A stretch of 64,000 nucleotides of DNA from CAKZSB01 sp964573105 (GTDB lineage Bacteria; Pseudomonadota; Gammaproteobacteria; Granulosicoccales; Granulosicoccaceae), in contig CAZNIS010000003.1 of NCBI GenBank assembly GCA_964573105.1, positions 62,001-126,000 of the forward strand, given 5' to 3'. Below the pieces are notes generated by a model. That model saw only the letters and a list, made by a program, of their open reading frames with translations, was not told where the DNA came from and did no database searches. Positions 33,307 through 42,921 of the stretch are shown in pieces; position 1 is the first letter of the stretch; the number at the start of each line of letters is the position of its first letter. A program made the position numbers and the translations under genes.

Positions 33307-33383
33307 CGGGGCATAGCGCAGCCTGGTAGCGCATCTGCTTTGGGAGCAGAGGGTCGCAGGTTCGAATCCTGCTGCCCCGACCA
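33307..33383 (+). tRNA. tRNA-Pro (anticodon TGG)
   Basis: A 77-base cloverleaf with encoded CCA. The acceptor CGGGGCA-TGCCCCG, an anticodon stem TCTGC/GCAGA around loop TTTGGGA, and the T arm GCAGG-TTCGAAT-CCTGC are all paired. The anticodon TGG is at 33341-33343. Confidence 0.96.
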
Positions 33384-33428
33384 AGTCTCAACGATTCGTT
33401 CACGAAACCCCGGTTGACGGCGAATAAT

Positions 33429-33505
33429 GCGCCCGTAGCTCATTTGGATAGAGCATCGGCCTTCTAAGCCGAGGGTAGCAGGTTCGAATCCTGCCGGGCG
33501 TGCCA
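33429..33505 (+). tRNA. tRNA-Arg (anticodon TCT)
   Basis: A 77-base cloverleaf with CCA. The acceptor GCGCCCG pairs with CGGGCGT (first pair G-T). Anticodon stem TCGGC/GCCGA encloses CTTCTAA, so the anticodon is TCT. It is the second gene of a Pro-Arg-His-Leu cluster. Confidence 0.96.
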
Positions 33506-33513
33506 TTATCAGT

Positions 33514-33590
33514 GGTGGGCGTAGCTCAGTTGGTAGAGCGCAGGATTGTGATTCCTGTGGTCGTGGGTTCAAATCCCATCGTCCACCCCA
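33514..33590 (+). tRNA. tRNA-His (anticodon GTG)
   Basis: Acceptor GTGGGCG pairs with CGTCCAC; an extra 5' G at 33514 faces the discriminator C at 33587, the histidine identity pair. Anticodon stem CAGGA/TCCTG encloses TTGTGAT with anticodon GTG. CCA is encoded. Confidence 0.96.
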
Positions 33591-33703
33591 CTTTTTCTGG
33601 CCACTCTCTCCCGGTGCTTGTCGGTGTCTGCTTGTTCAACTCCTCGGACCGGCTTCGTTATCGGCTCACCGTTGAGTGGCGGAATACAGCTACCCGAATA
33701 TTC

Positions 33704-33788
<85 letters not shown>

Positions 33789-33887
33789 ACACAGCAGGCG
33801 CTTTCGTGTCTGCATCCAAGCGTCGGATCTTCTGGCGCGTTCTCATCCTACGTAACTGACGCCGCGGAGCGGCCGATCGAGGTGATC

Positions 33888-35210
33888 ATGCAAGTTGTGG
33901 AAGAGTCGGCAAACGGCCTGGAAAGAAAGATCAAGATCCAGGTTCCGGCCTCCAGAATCGATGACGCGGTCAAAGGCAAGCTGCAGGAGCTGGCAAAAAC
34001 TGCCCGGCTCAATGGCTTTCGTCCGGGCAAGGTTCCAATGGCGGTAGTGCGCAAGCGGTTTGGCGGGCACGTGCGTCAGGAGGTTCTAGGCGAAGTTATC
34101 AACGAAAGTTACCAGCAAGCGCTTTCGCAGGAAAACTACCGTCCCGCTGGCGCACCGGAAATCGAGCCGGTTGCAGCCGAGCCCGAAGCCGATGGCAGCG
34201 ACTTTGAGTATCGAGCCACCTTCGAGGTGATACCCGAAGTCGAGATCGCCGACCTGACCGGCAGTGAATTGATCAATACCAGTGCGGCAGTCGGCAGCGA
34301 AGACGTCGATACCATGATCGAGACGCTGCGCAAGCAGCGCACTGAGTGGACTGATGTGGATCGCGCGGCCGAGAGCGGCGATCAGGTGACGATGGATTTT
34401 GTCGGCAAGATCGACGGCGAAGAATTCGCCGGCGGCAGCGCCGAAGACGCGCCGCTGGAACTTGGCAGCGGGGCGATGATTCCCGGATTCGAAGATCAGC
34501 TGCTGGGATCGTCCAGCGGTGATGAGAAAGTCATCACCGTCAATTTCCCGGACGACTACCGCGCTACTGAGCTGGCGGGCAAGGAAGCGACCTTCGATAT
34601 CGTCGTCAAAGCCGTCAAAAAGCCCGAATTACCCGTGGTGGACGATGAGTTTGCCAAGGCCTTCGGTGTAACCGAGGGTGGAGTGGACGCGTTGCGTGCC
34701 GATATCCAGAAAAACATGGATCGCGAGCTTGAGCAGGCACTGGAATCGATGAACAAGCAGGCGGTCATGGAGCTGTTGCTGGACAAGAACGAATTTGACG
34801 TGCCCAAGGCGATGGTCACGGAGGAATCCGGACGCATGCGTCAGCAGTTACAGGAGCAAATGCAGAGCAATGGAGGCCAGCAGATGGACATGGGTCTCGA
34901 AATGTTCGAACAGGATGCTACCCGGCGCGTCAAACTGGGTTTGCTTATTGCTGAGATAATCAAGAAGCATGAAATCAAGCCGGATCCCGATCGGGTGCGG
35001 CAGAAGATCGAATCTGTGGCCTCTTCGTACGAGAGCCCACAGCAGGTGATTGACTACTACTACAGTAATCAAGAGTACATGCAGAACGTCGAAGGCCTGG
35101 TGCTGGAGCAACTCGTCGCAGAATGGGTGCAGGAACAGGCGTCCGTCAAAGATCGGACCATGACTTTCAAGGAAGTCATGAATCCCGAGAACAATCAAGC
35201 AGATAGCTAG
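33888..35210 (+). CDS. tig: Trigger factor
   Basis: Ribosome-bound chaperone and prolyl isomerase. Start ATG at 33888 gives MQVVEESANGLERK, the usual N-terminus, with GAGGT four to eight bases upstream; the frame is open further upstream through the tRNA-Leu gene but that part is not coding. The 440-residue protein has the ribosome-binding GFRPGKVPMAVVRKRFG signature, an FKBP-like domain (GDQVTMDFVGKIDGEEFAGG) and a long helical C-terminal domain. It precedes clpP and clpX, as in most gammaproteobacteria. Confidence 0.97.
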   Translation: MQVVEESANGLERKIKIQVPASRIDDAVKGKLQELAKTARLNGFRPGKVPMAVVRKRFGGHVRQEVLGEVINESYQQALSQENYRPAGAPEIEPVAAEPEADGSDFEYRATFEVIPEVEIADLTGSELINTSAAVGSEDVDTMIETLRKQRTEWTDVDRAAESGDQVTMDFVGKIDGEEFAGGSAEDAPLELGSGAMIPGFEDQLLGSSSGDEKVITVNFPDDYRATELAGKEATFDIVVKAVKKPELPVVDDEFAKAFGVTEGGVDALRADIQKNMDRELEQALESMNKQAVMELLLDKNEFDVPKAMVTEESGRMRQQLQEQMQSNGGQQMDMGLEMFEQDATRRVKLGLLIAEIIKKHEIKPDPDRVRQKIESVASSYESPQQVIDYYYSNQEYMQNVEGLVLEQLVAEWVQEQASVKDRTMTFKEVMNPENNQADS

Positions 35211-35222
35211 CCTTCGGGCTGG
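35207..35222 (+). other. TTCG-loop hairpin at the tig stop codon
   Basis: CTAGCC (35207-35212) pairs with GGCTGG (35217-35222, one G-T pair) around the very stable tetraloop TTCG. It includes the tig stop codon and lies 16 bp before the clpP start. Without a T-run it is more likely a message-stability element than a terminator. Confidence 0.35.
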
Positions 35223-35238
35223 TGGAGAACCGCGTAGA

Positions 35239-35895
35239 ATGACCAATCGTCCGCTGGATATGTTTGCAATGCCGCCGCAGGCCACAGGCTATGTGCCCAC
35301 TGTGGAAGAGGTCACCCCGCGTGGCTCGATGCGTTACGACATCTATTCCAGAATGCTCAAGGAACGCGTGGTTTTCCTGGTCGGTCAGGTGGAAGATTTC
35401 ATGGCCAACGTGGTCGTGGCACAGCTGCTCTACCTGGAGTCAGAAAACCCCGACAAGGATATCTCGCTGTATATCAACAGCCCGGGCGGATCGGTAACCG
35501 CTGGAATGTCGATCTACGACACCATGCAGTTTGTCAAACCTGACGTCAGTACACTGTGCGTCGGGCAGGCAGCCAGCATGGGGGCGGTACTGCTGGCGGG
35601 TGGTGCAAAGGGTAAACGCTATGCACTGCCACACAGCCGCATGATGATTCATCAGCCACTGGGCGGGTTCCAGGGGCAGGCCACCGATATCGAAATCCAC
35701 GCACAAGAGATCCTGTCGATTCGCGAGCGATTGAACCAGGTTCTCGCCGATCACACCGGACGTGCGCTGGAAGATGTGAAGCGTGACACCGATCGAGACA
35801 ACTTCATGACCGCGCAGCAGTCAGTAGAGTATGGGCTGATCGATCGCGTTGTCGAAAACCGTGACAAGGAAGCCGGACAGGTAACCGGTGGTTGA
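35239..35895 (+). CDS. clpP: ATP-dependent Clp protease proteolytic subunit
   Basis: Serine peptidase forming the barrel used by ClpX or ClpA. The 218-residue protein has INSPGGSVTAGMSIYDTMQ, the nucleophile serine in CVGQAASMGAVLLAGG, the catalytic histidine in RMMIHQPLGG and the aspartate in the DTDRDNFM region. The N-terminus before VPTVEE is a short propeptide. It is 28 bp after tig; clpX follows after 152 bp. Confidence 0.97.
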   Translation: MTNRPLDMFAMPPQATGYVPTVEEVTPRGSMRYDIYSRMLKERVVFLVGQVEDFMANVVVAQLLYLESENPDKDISLYINSPGGSVTAGMSIYDTMQFVKPDVSTLCVGQAASMGAVLLAGGAKGKRYALPHSRMMIHQPLGGFQGQATDIEIHAQEILSIRERLNQVLADHTGRALEDVKRDTDRDNFMTAQQSVEYGLIDRVVENRDKEAGQVTGG

Positions 35896-36047
35896 GGTAT
35901 TCTTGCTCGCTTAGCGACGATTGATCGAGTGGACGGGAAGTGATTAGTAGTAACGCAATGTGATATGCGCTCACAAGGTCGGTCAGCTTGCAAAATATAC
36001 CAAAAACCGGCAAGGTAATCCTTGCGTGAACTGGATTGTGATGATCG

Positions 36048-37355
36048 ATGAGTGACGGCGAAAACAAGAATCAAGACGACAGCAAGCTGTTGTACTGCTC
36101 ATTCTGTGGCAAGAGCCAGCACGAAGTTCGCAAACTGATTGCGGGCCCTTCGGTGTTTATTTGTGATGAATGCGTTGATCTGTGTAACGACATCATCACC
36201 GAAGAGATGCAGGAAAAGGCGGCGTCAGCCACCAACGAGCTGCTGAAACCTCAGGATATCCGCGACACCCTGGACTCCTACGTCATCGGTCAGGATTCAG
36301 CGAAGAAGATTCTGGCGGTTGCCGTGTACAACCACTACAAGCGTCTGGAGTATCAGAGCACATCCAAGGACGACGTAGAGCTTGCAAAGAGCAACATTCT
36401 GCTCATCGGCCCCACCGGATCGGGCAAGACGCTGTTGGCGGAAACGCTGGCTCGGTTGCTCAACGTGCCGTTCACCATGGCAGACGCGACTACGCTGACC
36501 GAGGCTGGTTATGTTGGCGAAGACGTCGAGAACATTATTCAAAAGCTGCTGCAAAAGTGCGACTACGACGTTGAAAAGGCGCAGACCGGCATCGTCTACA
36601 TTGACGAGATCGACAAGATCTCTCGCAAAGCCGATAACCCGTCAATTACCCGCGATGTCTCCGGCGAGGGTGTGCAGCAGGCGCTGCTGAAACTCATCGA
36701 GGGCACAGTGGCATCGGTGCCTCCGCAGGGTGGACGCAAACATCCGCAGCAGGAATTCCTGCAAGTGGACACCCGCAATATCCTGTTCATTGTCGGTGGT
36801 GCTTTTGCTGGCCTCGACAAAATCATCCGTGATCGCTCTGACAAGGGTGGTATCGGTTTCGCGGCGGAAGTGAAAACCAAGGACGAGACTGCCAAGCTTG
36901 GCGAGTTGCTGGAAACGGTTGAAGCTGAGGATCTGATCAAGTACGGGCTGATCCCTGAATTCGTCGGCCGCTTGCCAGTCATTGCCACACTCAAAGAACT
37001 CGACGAAGACGCGCTCGTGCGCATTCTCACCGAGCCACGCAACGCCATCACCAAGCAGTACCAGAAGCTGCTCAGCATGGAAGACGTCGAGATCGAATTC
37101 CGTGAAGATGCGCTATACGCCGTGGCTGAGAAGGCAACCGAACGCAAGACTGGCGCCCGAGGCCTGCGCACCATATTAGAGAACGTGCTGCTCGATACCA
37201 TGTACGACCTGCCACACCTTGAAGACGTGAAGAAGGTTGTTGTCGATGGTGCGGTGGTTCGAGGCGAGACCAAGCCGCTGCTGTTGCTGGCAAGCAACGA
37301 ACCCAGCATGGAAGGTGAGCAGAAGGGTTTCAAGAAGGCCGCCTCCGACGAGTAG
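36048..37355 (+). CDS. clpX: ATP-dependent Clp protease ATPase subunit ClpX
   Basis: AAA+ unfoldase that feeds proteins to ClpP. The 435-residue protein has the N-terminal zinc domain with CSFCGKSQ and CDECVDLC, Walker A GPTGSGKTLL, Walker B VYIDEIDKI, the pore loop GYVGEDVENI, sensor regions and the ClpP-docking loop IGF in KGGIGFAAEV. It is followed by a strong hairpin terminator. Confidence 0.98.
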   Translation: MSDGENKNQDDSKLLYCSFCGKSQHEVRKLIAGPSVFICDECVDLCNDIITEEMQEKAASATNELLKPQDIRDTLDSYVIGQDSAKKILAVAVYNHYKRLEYQSTSKDDVELAKSNILLIGPTGSGKTLLAETLARLLNVPFTMADATTLTEAGYVGEDVENIIQKLLQKCDYDVEKAQTGIVYIDEIDKISRKADNPSITRDVSGEGVQQALLKLIEGTVASVPPQGGRKHPQQEFLQVDTRNILFIVGGAFAGLDKIIRDRSDKGGIGFAAEVKTKDETAKLGELLETVEAEDLIKYGLIPEFVGRLPVIATLKELDEDALVRILTEPRNAITKQYQKLLSMEDVEIEFREDALYAVAEKATERKTGARGLRTILENVLLDTMYDLPHLEDVKKVVVDGAVVRGETKPLLLLASNEPSMEGEQKGFKKAASDE

Positions 37356-37381
37356 CTGCGTCCAGCTGATGTGTGTTTTAC

Positions 37382-37412
37382 AAAAACGCCGCTTTATGCG
37401 GCGTTTTTTTTG
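37382..37412 (+). terminator. Rho-independent terminator after clpX
   Basis: ACGCCGC (37386-37392) pairs with GCGGCGT (37398-37404) around TTTAT, preceded by A's and followed by a run of T's to 37412. It lies about 30 bp after the clpX stop. Confidence 0.92.
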
Positions 37413-37632
37413 CCAGCGCCTTTAGACTCAATCAGCTCCCTCGGCATCGATACCCGGTTGCGATTCATCCGGCTGGCAAAATGTGCAGATTGAGGCTGTC
37501 TTAAGGCATTTGCCAGTGGCGATTGTCTGGCAGCGCTGTCCATTGCGTCGTTGCTTGTAAATTCCATGGCTGGCCTTAAACTCTAGGTGTGCTCACAACC
37601 CGTGCGTACATTGCTAGCACCCGCGAGGCAGC

Positions 37633-40083
37633 ATGGCCGACAAGCCTGATACGACTGATACCCCCACCGATCCCTCTCTCATCGGACTCCCGCTCTTACC
37701 ACTGCGTGATGTCGTGGTTTATCCGCACATGGTCATCCCGCTGTTTGTTGGTCGGGAAAAGTCGATACTCGCGCTGGACGAAGCGATGGGTCGAGACAAG
37801 CAGATATTGCTGGCGGCGCAGAAGCGAGCCGACGTGGATGAACCCGATATAGGGGATATCAACGAATTCGGCACGCTTGCAGATATCCTGCAGCTGCTCA
37901 AGCTGCCCGACGGGACGATCAAGGTTCTGGTTGAAGGCAGTGTGCGTGCGCGGATCTCGTCGATTCACAAAACTGACGAGGGATACTTCGCAGCCGACGC
38001 CATCGAGGCCGGCGGCGGCGAGGATTTGAACGAGAAGGAAGTGGAAGTCCTGACACGTTCAGTCACCGGACTCTTCGAGCAATACGTAAAGCTCAACAAA
38101 AAGATTGCACCGGAAATACTCGCGTCACTCGCGGGTATCGATGATCCTTCGCGGCTCGCCGATACGGTGGCGGCTCATCTGGCACTGAAAATCGACGAAA
38201 AGCAAAAGATTCTGGAGATGGAGTCCAGCGTTGAGCGTCTCGAATATCTGATGGCGCTGATGGAGTCCGAACTCGACATGCTGCAAGTCGAGAAGCGAAT
38301 CCGTGGCAGAGTCAAACAGCAGATGGAGAAGAGCCAACGCGAGTACTATCTGAATGAGCAGATGAAAGCCATTCAGAAAGAGCTTGGCGAAATGGACGAT
38401 GTACCAAACGAAGTGGACGATCTGAGTGAAAAGATCGAGACCGTTGGGCTCAGTAAAGAGGCCCACACCAAAGCGACGTCTGAGCTCCAGAAATTAAAGA
38501 TGATGTCTCCGATGTCGGCAGAGGCGACGGTTGTTCGCAACTACATCGAGACACTGGTGAATCTGCCCTGGAAAAAACGCACTCGACTGAAGTCTGATCT
38601 GAGTGGTGCGGAGGCGATTCTCGAAGAAGATCACTACGGCCTGGAAAAGGTCAAAGAGCGCATTCTCGAATACCTCGCCGTGCAAAAGCGGGTCAAGAAA
38701 TCCAAAGGGCCCATTTTGTGTCTGGTAGGGCCGCCTGGAGTGGGCAAGACATCGCTGGGTAAGTCAATCGCCAGGGCAACCGGGCGCAAATTCAGTCGTA
38801 TGGCGCTGGGTGGTGTGCGCGATGAGGCCGAAATACGCGGGCACCGGCGCACCTACATAGGCTCGATGCCAGGCAAGATTCTGCAAAATATCACCAAGGC
38901 CGAGTCGCGCAATCCGCTGATGTTGCTCGACGAGATTGACAAGATGTCGACTGACTTTCGTGGCGACCCATCATCGGCATTGCTGGAAGTGCTCGACCCC
39001 GAGCAGAACCACACCTTTGCCGATCACTATCTGGAAGTCGAATACGACCTGTCGGATGTCATGTTTGTCGCCACCGCCAACAGCATGAATATTCCGGCGC
39101 CACTGCTCGATCGGATGGAAGTGATTCGGATTCCGGGTTACACCGAAACCGAAAAGCTCAAGATCGCGGTCAACTATCTGGTGCCCAGAAAAGTAGAGGA
39201 CAACGGTCTTAAACCTGGTGAGATGGAAATATCGGATGACGCCATCCGTCACATCATTCGCCACTACACACGCGAAGCCGGAGTGCGAAACCTGGAGCGT
39301 GAAATCTCCAAGATCTGCCGGAAGATCGTGACCGAAATCCTGTTGCAGAAAGACGTGGAGCGCGTGTCGGTTACGCCGGACAATCTCGACAAATACCTGG
39401 GCGTCTGGCAGTACCGTTTTGGCAAGGCAGACGACGAGGACAAGATTGGGCAGGTCACCGGGCTCGCCTGGACACAGGTTGGCGGCGAGCTGCTATCGAT
39501 TGAGACCGCAGTCATTAACGGTAAGGGCAAACTCAGCTACACCGGACAACTCGGCGAAGTGATGCAGGAATCGATACAGGCCGCGCAGACGGTCGTTCGC
39601 AGCCGCGCGTTGTCACTCGGGCTCAGCAAGGATTTTCACGAGAAGCAGGATATTCATATCCACGTACCCGAGGGCGCTACACCGAAGGATGGCCCGAGCG
39701 CCGGCATTGGTATGTGTACGGCGCTGGTCTCAGCGTTGACCTCGATCCCGGTTCGCTCTGATGTCGCCATGACCGGCGAAATTACGCTGCGCGGTGAGGT
39801 GTTGCCGATCGGCGGTCTCAAGGAAAAACTGCTGGCAGCGCATCGCGGCGGCATCAAAACCGTAATCATCCCGGCAGAGAATGAAAAGGACCTGGCTGAT
39901 ATCCCGGCTGAGGTCACGGACAACCTCGTTGTCAAGCCTGTTCGATGGATTGATGACGTGCTTGAAATCGCACTGGTCGGAATGCCGACACCGCTGCTTG
40001 AAGAGCCGGCGACCGACACCGTCGATACCGGTAAAAAGGCAAAATCTGCCGACAAGGGTGGCGAGGGTCTGCGCCGCCACTAA
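37633..40083 (+). CDS. lon: ATP-dependent protease Lon
   Basis: AAA+ protease for damaged and short-lived regulatory proteins. The 816-residue protein has the LON substrate-binding domain from LPLLPLRDVVVYPHMVIPLFVG (core PLRDVVVYPHM), Walker A GPPGVGKTSLGK, Walker B LMLLDEIDKM, and the catalytic serine in PKDGPSAGIGMCTAL with the lysine some 40 residues on in GGLKEKLLAAHRGG. GAGG precedes the ATG. A 277-bp gap separates it from clpX; I cannot identify a heat-shock promoter there with confidence. Confidence 0.98.
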   Translation: MADKPDTTDTPTDPSLIGLPLLPLRDVVVYPHMVIPLFVGREKSILALDEAMGRDKQILLAAQKRADVDEPDIGDINEFGTLADILQLLKLPDGTIKVLVEGSVRARISSIHKTDEGYFAADAIEAGGGEDLNEKEVEVLTRSVTGLFEQYVKLNKKIAPEILASLAGIDDPSRLADTVAAHLALKIDEKQKILEMESSVERLEYLMALMESELDMLQVEKRIRGRVKQQMEKSQREYYLNEQMKAIQKELGEMDDVPNEVDDLSEKIETVGLSKEAHTKATSELQKLKMMSPMSAEATVVRNYIETLVNLPWKKRTRLKSDLSGAEAILEEDHYGLEKVKERILEYLAVQKRVKKSKGPILCLVGPPGVGKTSLGKSIARATGRKFSRMALGGVRDEAEIRGHRRTYIGSMPGKILQNITKAESRNPLMLLDEIDKMSTDFRGDPSSALLEVLDPEQNHTFADHYLEVEYDLSDVMFVATANSMNIPAPLLDRMEVIRIPGYTETEKLKIAVNYLVPRKVEDNGLKPGEMEISDDAIRHIIRHYTREAGVRNLEREISKICRKIVTEILLQKDVERVSVTPDNLDKYLGVWQYRFGKADDEDKIGQVTGLAWTQVGGELLSIETAVINGKGKLSYTGQLGEVMQESIQAAQTVVRSRALSLGLSKDFHEKQDIHIHVPEGATPKDGPSAGIGMCTALVSALTSIPVRSDVAMTGEITLRGEVLPIGGLKEKLLAAHRGGIKTVIIPAENEKDLADIPAEVTDNLVVKPVRWIDDVLEIALVGMPTPLLEEPATDTVDTGKKAKSADKGGEGLRRH

Positions 40084-40097
40084 GGCCTGTGCTACCG

Positions 40098-40120
40098 GGC
40101 GCCAGGGCAAGCCTGGCGCC
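40098..40120 (+). terminator. Hairpin after lon, possible terminator
   Basis: GGCGCCAGG (40098-40106) pairs with CCTGGCGCC (40112-40120) around GCAAG, a perfect 9-bp GC-rich stem 15 bp behind the lon stop. No T-run follows, so termination is not certain. Confidence 0.5.
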
Positions 40121-40364
40121 TGCGGTCATCTATATCCGCAATAAAAAGCTTTGCTTGTGTCGCGACTACGGCCAGTTGTGATAAAATCGTCGCCTTGGTT
40201 AGGCAGGGTATGCCGGGTCTGGCTAACACAACACCTACCGCTTGCTCGATAACGACGGGCAAGAACCCGTCTGGTATTCCACCCAATCTCGAGGCGTTCG
40301 CCCGCGCGTGGCACAGCTTTCGGGAAACGGCGTTTTTCATACTTCTTTACGAGGACTCTGCTGA

Positions 40365-40637
40365 ATGAATAAATCCGAGTTTGTTGATGCGATTGCGGAT
40401 AAGGCCGATCTGGCCAAATCGGATGCTGCCAAAGTGATCGACGCCATGGTTGATGTGATCGGCGAACAGCTGAACAATGGCGAGCAAATCACTCTGGTTG
40501 GATTCGGTACTTTTCTTGTCAGCAGAAGGGAAGCTAGAAAGGGCCGAAACCCACAAACTGGTAAGGAAATTGATATAGCAGCATCCAATGTTCCGCGTTT
40601 TAAACCTGGCAAAGCGCTGAAGGATGCGGTAAACTAG
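40365..40637 (+). CDS. hupB: DNA-binding protein HU
   Basis: Histone-like dimer that bends DNA. The 90-residue protein starts MNKSEFVDAIADKADLAKSD and has the VGFGTFLVSRREARKGRNPQTG arm with the intercalating proline, ending VPRFKPGKALKDAVN. Position behind lon is typical for hupB; sequence alone cannot distinguish it from the alpha form. It is followed by two tRNA genes after 12 bp. Confidence 0.96.
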   Translation: MNKSEFVDAIADKADLAKSDAAKVIDAMVDVIGEQLNNGEQITLVGFGTFLVSRREARKGRNPQTGKEIDIAASNVPRFKPGKALKDAVN

Positions 40638-40649
40638 TACGCTTACGTC

Positions 40650-40725
40650 GGGTGCTTAGCTCAGCTGGGAGAGCATCGCCCTTACAAGGCGAGGGTCGGG
40701 GGTTCGAGCCCCTCAGCACCCACCA
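40650..40725 (+). tRNA. tRNA-Val (anticodon TAC)
   Basis: A 76-base cloverleaf with CCA: acceptor GGGTGCT/AGCACCC, anticodon loop CTTACAA with TAC, T arm GGGGG-TTCGAGC-CCCTC with one weaker pair. It lies 12 bp after the hupB stop and may share its transcript. Confidence 0.96.
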
Positions 40726-40730
40726 AATAT

Positions 40731-40807
40731 GGAGCGGTAGTTCAGTTGGTTAGAATACCGGCCTGTCACGCCGGGGGTCGCGGGTTCGAGTCCCGTCCGC
40801 TCCGCCA
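40731..40807 (+). tRNA. tRNA-Asp (anticodon GTC)
   Basis: A 77-base cloverleaf with CCA: acceptor GGAGCGG/CCGCTCC, anticodon stem CCGGC/GCCGG around CTGTCAC with GTC. It starts five bases after tRNA-Val. Its GTC anticodon wobble base is the type modified to queuosine by tgt and queA in this window. Confidence 0.96.
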
Positions 40808-40812
40808 ACGCT

Positions 40813-40845
40813 AAAAAAGGGTGCCTTCCGGCACCCTTTTTTTTT
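40813..40845 (+). terminator. Rho-independent terminator after tRNA-Asp
   Basis: GGGTGCC (40819-40825) pairs with GGCACCC (40830-40836) around TTCC, with six A's before and nine T's after the stem. It ends the hupB-tRNA unit and insulates ppiD. Confidence 0.95.
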
Positions 40846-40908
40846 GCTGGTGCTATAGTTTTCCAGTTATCCTTCTGTTTTCCGCGAATCCGAATTCATT
40901 CAATACCC

Positions 40909-42864
40909 ATGTTACTTGATCTTAGAGATGGTATTCGTAACTCAAAGTGGCTGAAATATCTGCTTGTCACCATTATCTGCATACCATTCGCGCTCTTTGG
41001 TATTAATTCGTATTTCGGCGGTGGTGGGCCCGACTATGCCGCCAAAGTAAATGGTGAGAAAGTCAGCCTTGCCGAATACAACAACGCTTATCAGATTCAA
41101 CGCAATCAACTGCGTCAGGCGTTTGGCGGAAGGATCCCTGAAGGGTTCGACGCGGCCGGTATGATTGGCCAACAGGCCATGGACACTGTCGTGACCCGCG
41201 AGTTGCTGCGCCAGACCACCAGCAACAATAATATGGCGATCGGCGACGACGCTTTGGCAAGGGAGATCTATACCTCAGAGGCATTCACTGTCGACGGTAC
41301 CTTTGACAAGGAACGCTATCAGTTACAACTTCAATCTCAGGGTATCAGCGCGGGTCAGTTTGAAGCTCAATACCGCGGTGATTTGTTGCTGCAGCAGCTG
41401 CAGGGTTCGGTGGTGGACACTGCGTTCGAGCTTGAAACCGAAGCGCAACTGGTTGCCTCATTGCGTGATCAGCAACGCACGCTCTCAACTATCACCTTTC
41501 CGTTGCAACAAACGGCAGAAAGTATCGAAGTCGACGATGCAGCGATCCAGCAGTACTACGATGACAACCTGTCCAACTTCAACAACCCCGAGAAAGTAAA
41601 GATCGAATACCTCGAGTTGCGGCCTGAGCATCTCACCGCTGACCTCGAAGTGACTGAAGAGCAGTTGCAGGAATACTTTGAACTAAATCGGCGGGAGTTT
41701 CGCAGCGCCGAACAGCGCGATGCCTCACATATCTTGCTGGCACTCGACAGTGATGCTGGCAGCAGTGAAGCCGATGAGGTACGGGACAAAGCACTTGATC
41801 TGGTGGCGCGAATCGGTGCGGGTGAGAGTTTTGAAGATCTGGCCAGGGAATTTTCTGACGACCCCGGTTCCGGTTCTGAGGGCGGCTCACTGGGCGCGTT
41901 TGAACGCGGTGTCATGGTCCCACCCTTCGAAGAGGCGGTGTTCGCCATGGCAGAGGGCGATGTCAGCGATCCTGTCCGCTCCGACTTCGGTTATCACATC
42001 ATTCGCCTGAACAGCATCATCGAAGAGCAGGGTAAGTCTTTCGAGGATGTCAAAGATGAGATTGACGTTCGATATCGACGCGAGCAGGCTGACCAGCGGT
42101 TCTACGATGTCAGAGAGCAACTCGCGAACGCCAGCTATGAGAACAGCGATTCGCTCGAGCCCGCAGCCGACGAGACTGGGCTTGAAATCAAAACCTCCGA
42201 TTGGATCGACAGCAACTCGACCGATGGCGTTGGGCAGTATCGTCAGGTTCTCACAGCCGCACTGTCTGAAGCCGTACTGAATGAAGGTCAGAATTCAGAG
42301 GTTGTTGAGGTGGGGGATAACCACGTTGTGGTCTTGCGCTCGGTTGAACACGAGCCGCCCGCGCCCAAGACACTGGACGAGGTGAAAGATGATGTCACCA
42401 CGCAGTTACAGCAGCAACGCGCCCGCGAGCAACTCGATGAGCTGGCGAGCCAATCCATCGATGAATTGAAAGACGGCGCAGATGCCGCAGCGCTTGCCGA
42501 TACTCACAGTGCGACCTTTACAGAACCCGCCGCCGTCGGTCGGCAGGGCAGTGATGCTGATCGAGCGGTGGTGGCTGAACTATTCAAGATGGCAAAGCCC
42601 GCCGAGGGTGGTAATAGTTTTCGACAGGTCACCACATCGGGTGGTGATGTCGCAATCGTGATTTTCTCTGGCATCGCAAGTCAGGAAGCTGACGATGATA
42701 CGCAGACTGCTGATGGGGAAGAAGAGCCCGCCACACCGCCAGCGCCTTCGCTGGCACCTCGTGCCGGTTCTGCGGAATTTGCGGCGCTGGTTGGTGGTCT
42801 GCAATCGGGTGCGGAAGTCGAGCAGAATGATTTTCTGCTGAACGAAAGCGGCAGCGCTTACTAG
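40909..42864 (+). CDS. ppiD: Peptidyl-prolyl isomerase D (PpiD), periplasmic folding chaperone
   Basis: Inner-membrane-anchored chaperone at the exit of the Sec channel. The 651-residue protein has one N-terminal span at about residues 16-34, a SurA-like helical region, a parvulin domain from ASHILLALDSDAGS through GGSLGAFERGVMVPPFEEAVF to DFGYHIIRL, and a C-terminal helical part with an acidic, Pro-rich stretch before the end. Position behind hupB and tRNA genes is conserved among gammaproteobacteria. Confidence 0.94.
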   Translation: MLLDLRDGIRNSKWLKYLLVTIICIPFALFGINSYFGGGGPDYAAKVNGEKVSLAEYNNAYQIQRNQLRQAFGGRIPEGFDAAGMIGQQAMDTVVTRELLRQTTSNNNMAIGDDALAREIYTSEAFTVDGTFDKERYQLQLQSQGISAGQFEAQYRGDLLLQQLQGSVVDTAFELETEAQLVASLRDQQRTLSTITFPLQQTAESIEVDDAAIQQYYDDNLSNFNNPEKVKIEYLELRPEHLTADLEVTEEQLQEYFELNRREFRSAEQRDASHILLALDSDAGSSEADEVRDKALDLVARIGAGESFEDLAREFSDDPGSGSEGGSLGAFERGVMVPPFEEAVFAMAEGDVSDPVRSDFGYHIIRLNSIIEEQGKSFEDVKDEIDVRYRREQADQRFYDVREQLANASYENSDSLEPAADETGLEIKTSDWIDSNSTDGVGQYRQVLTAALSEAVLNEGQNSEVVEVGDNHVVVLRSVEHEPPAPKTLDEVKDDVTTQLQQQRAREQLDELASQSIDELKDGADAAALADTHSATFTEPAAVGRQGSDADRAVVAELFKMAKPAEGGNSFRQVTTSGGDVAIVIFSGIASQEADDDTQTADGEEEPATPPAPSLAPRAGSAEFAALVGGLQSGAEVEQNDFLLNESGSAY

Positions 42865-42875
42865 CCTGCGCAGTC

Positions 42876-42904
42876 CGGGTCAGAGTGATTCCCGCTCTGA
42901 CCCG
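42876..42904. terminator. Hairpin between convergent ppiD and fabI
   Basis: CGGGTCAGAG (42876-42885) pairs with CTCTGACCCG (42895-42904), a perfect 10-bp stem with a 9-base loop between two convergent genes. An AT-rich stretch follows on the plus strand but no real T-run; it could end transcription from either side. Confidence 0.6.
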
Positions 42905-42921
42905 ATTTATAGAAGTTGTTG

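Noticed and set aside
35896..36047. Small gene between clpP and clpX
   Set aside because: Only short frames and a weak 6-bp hairpin (GCAAGG/CCTTGC near 36010) are present.
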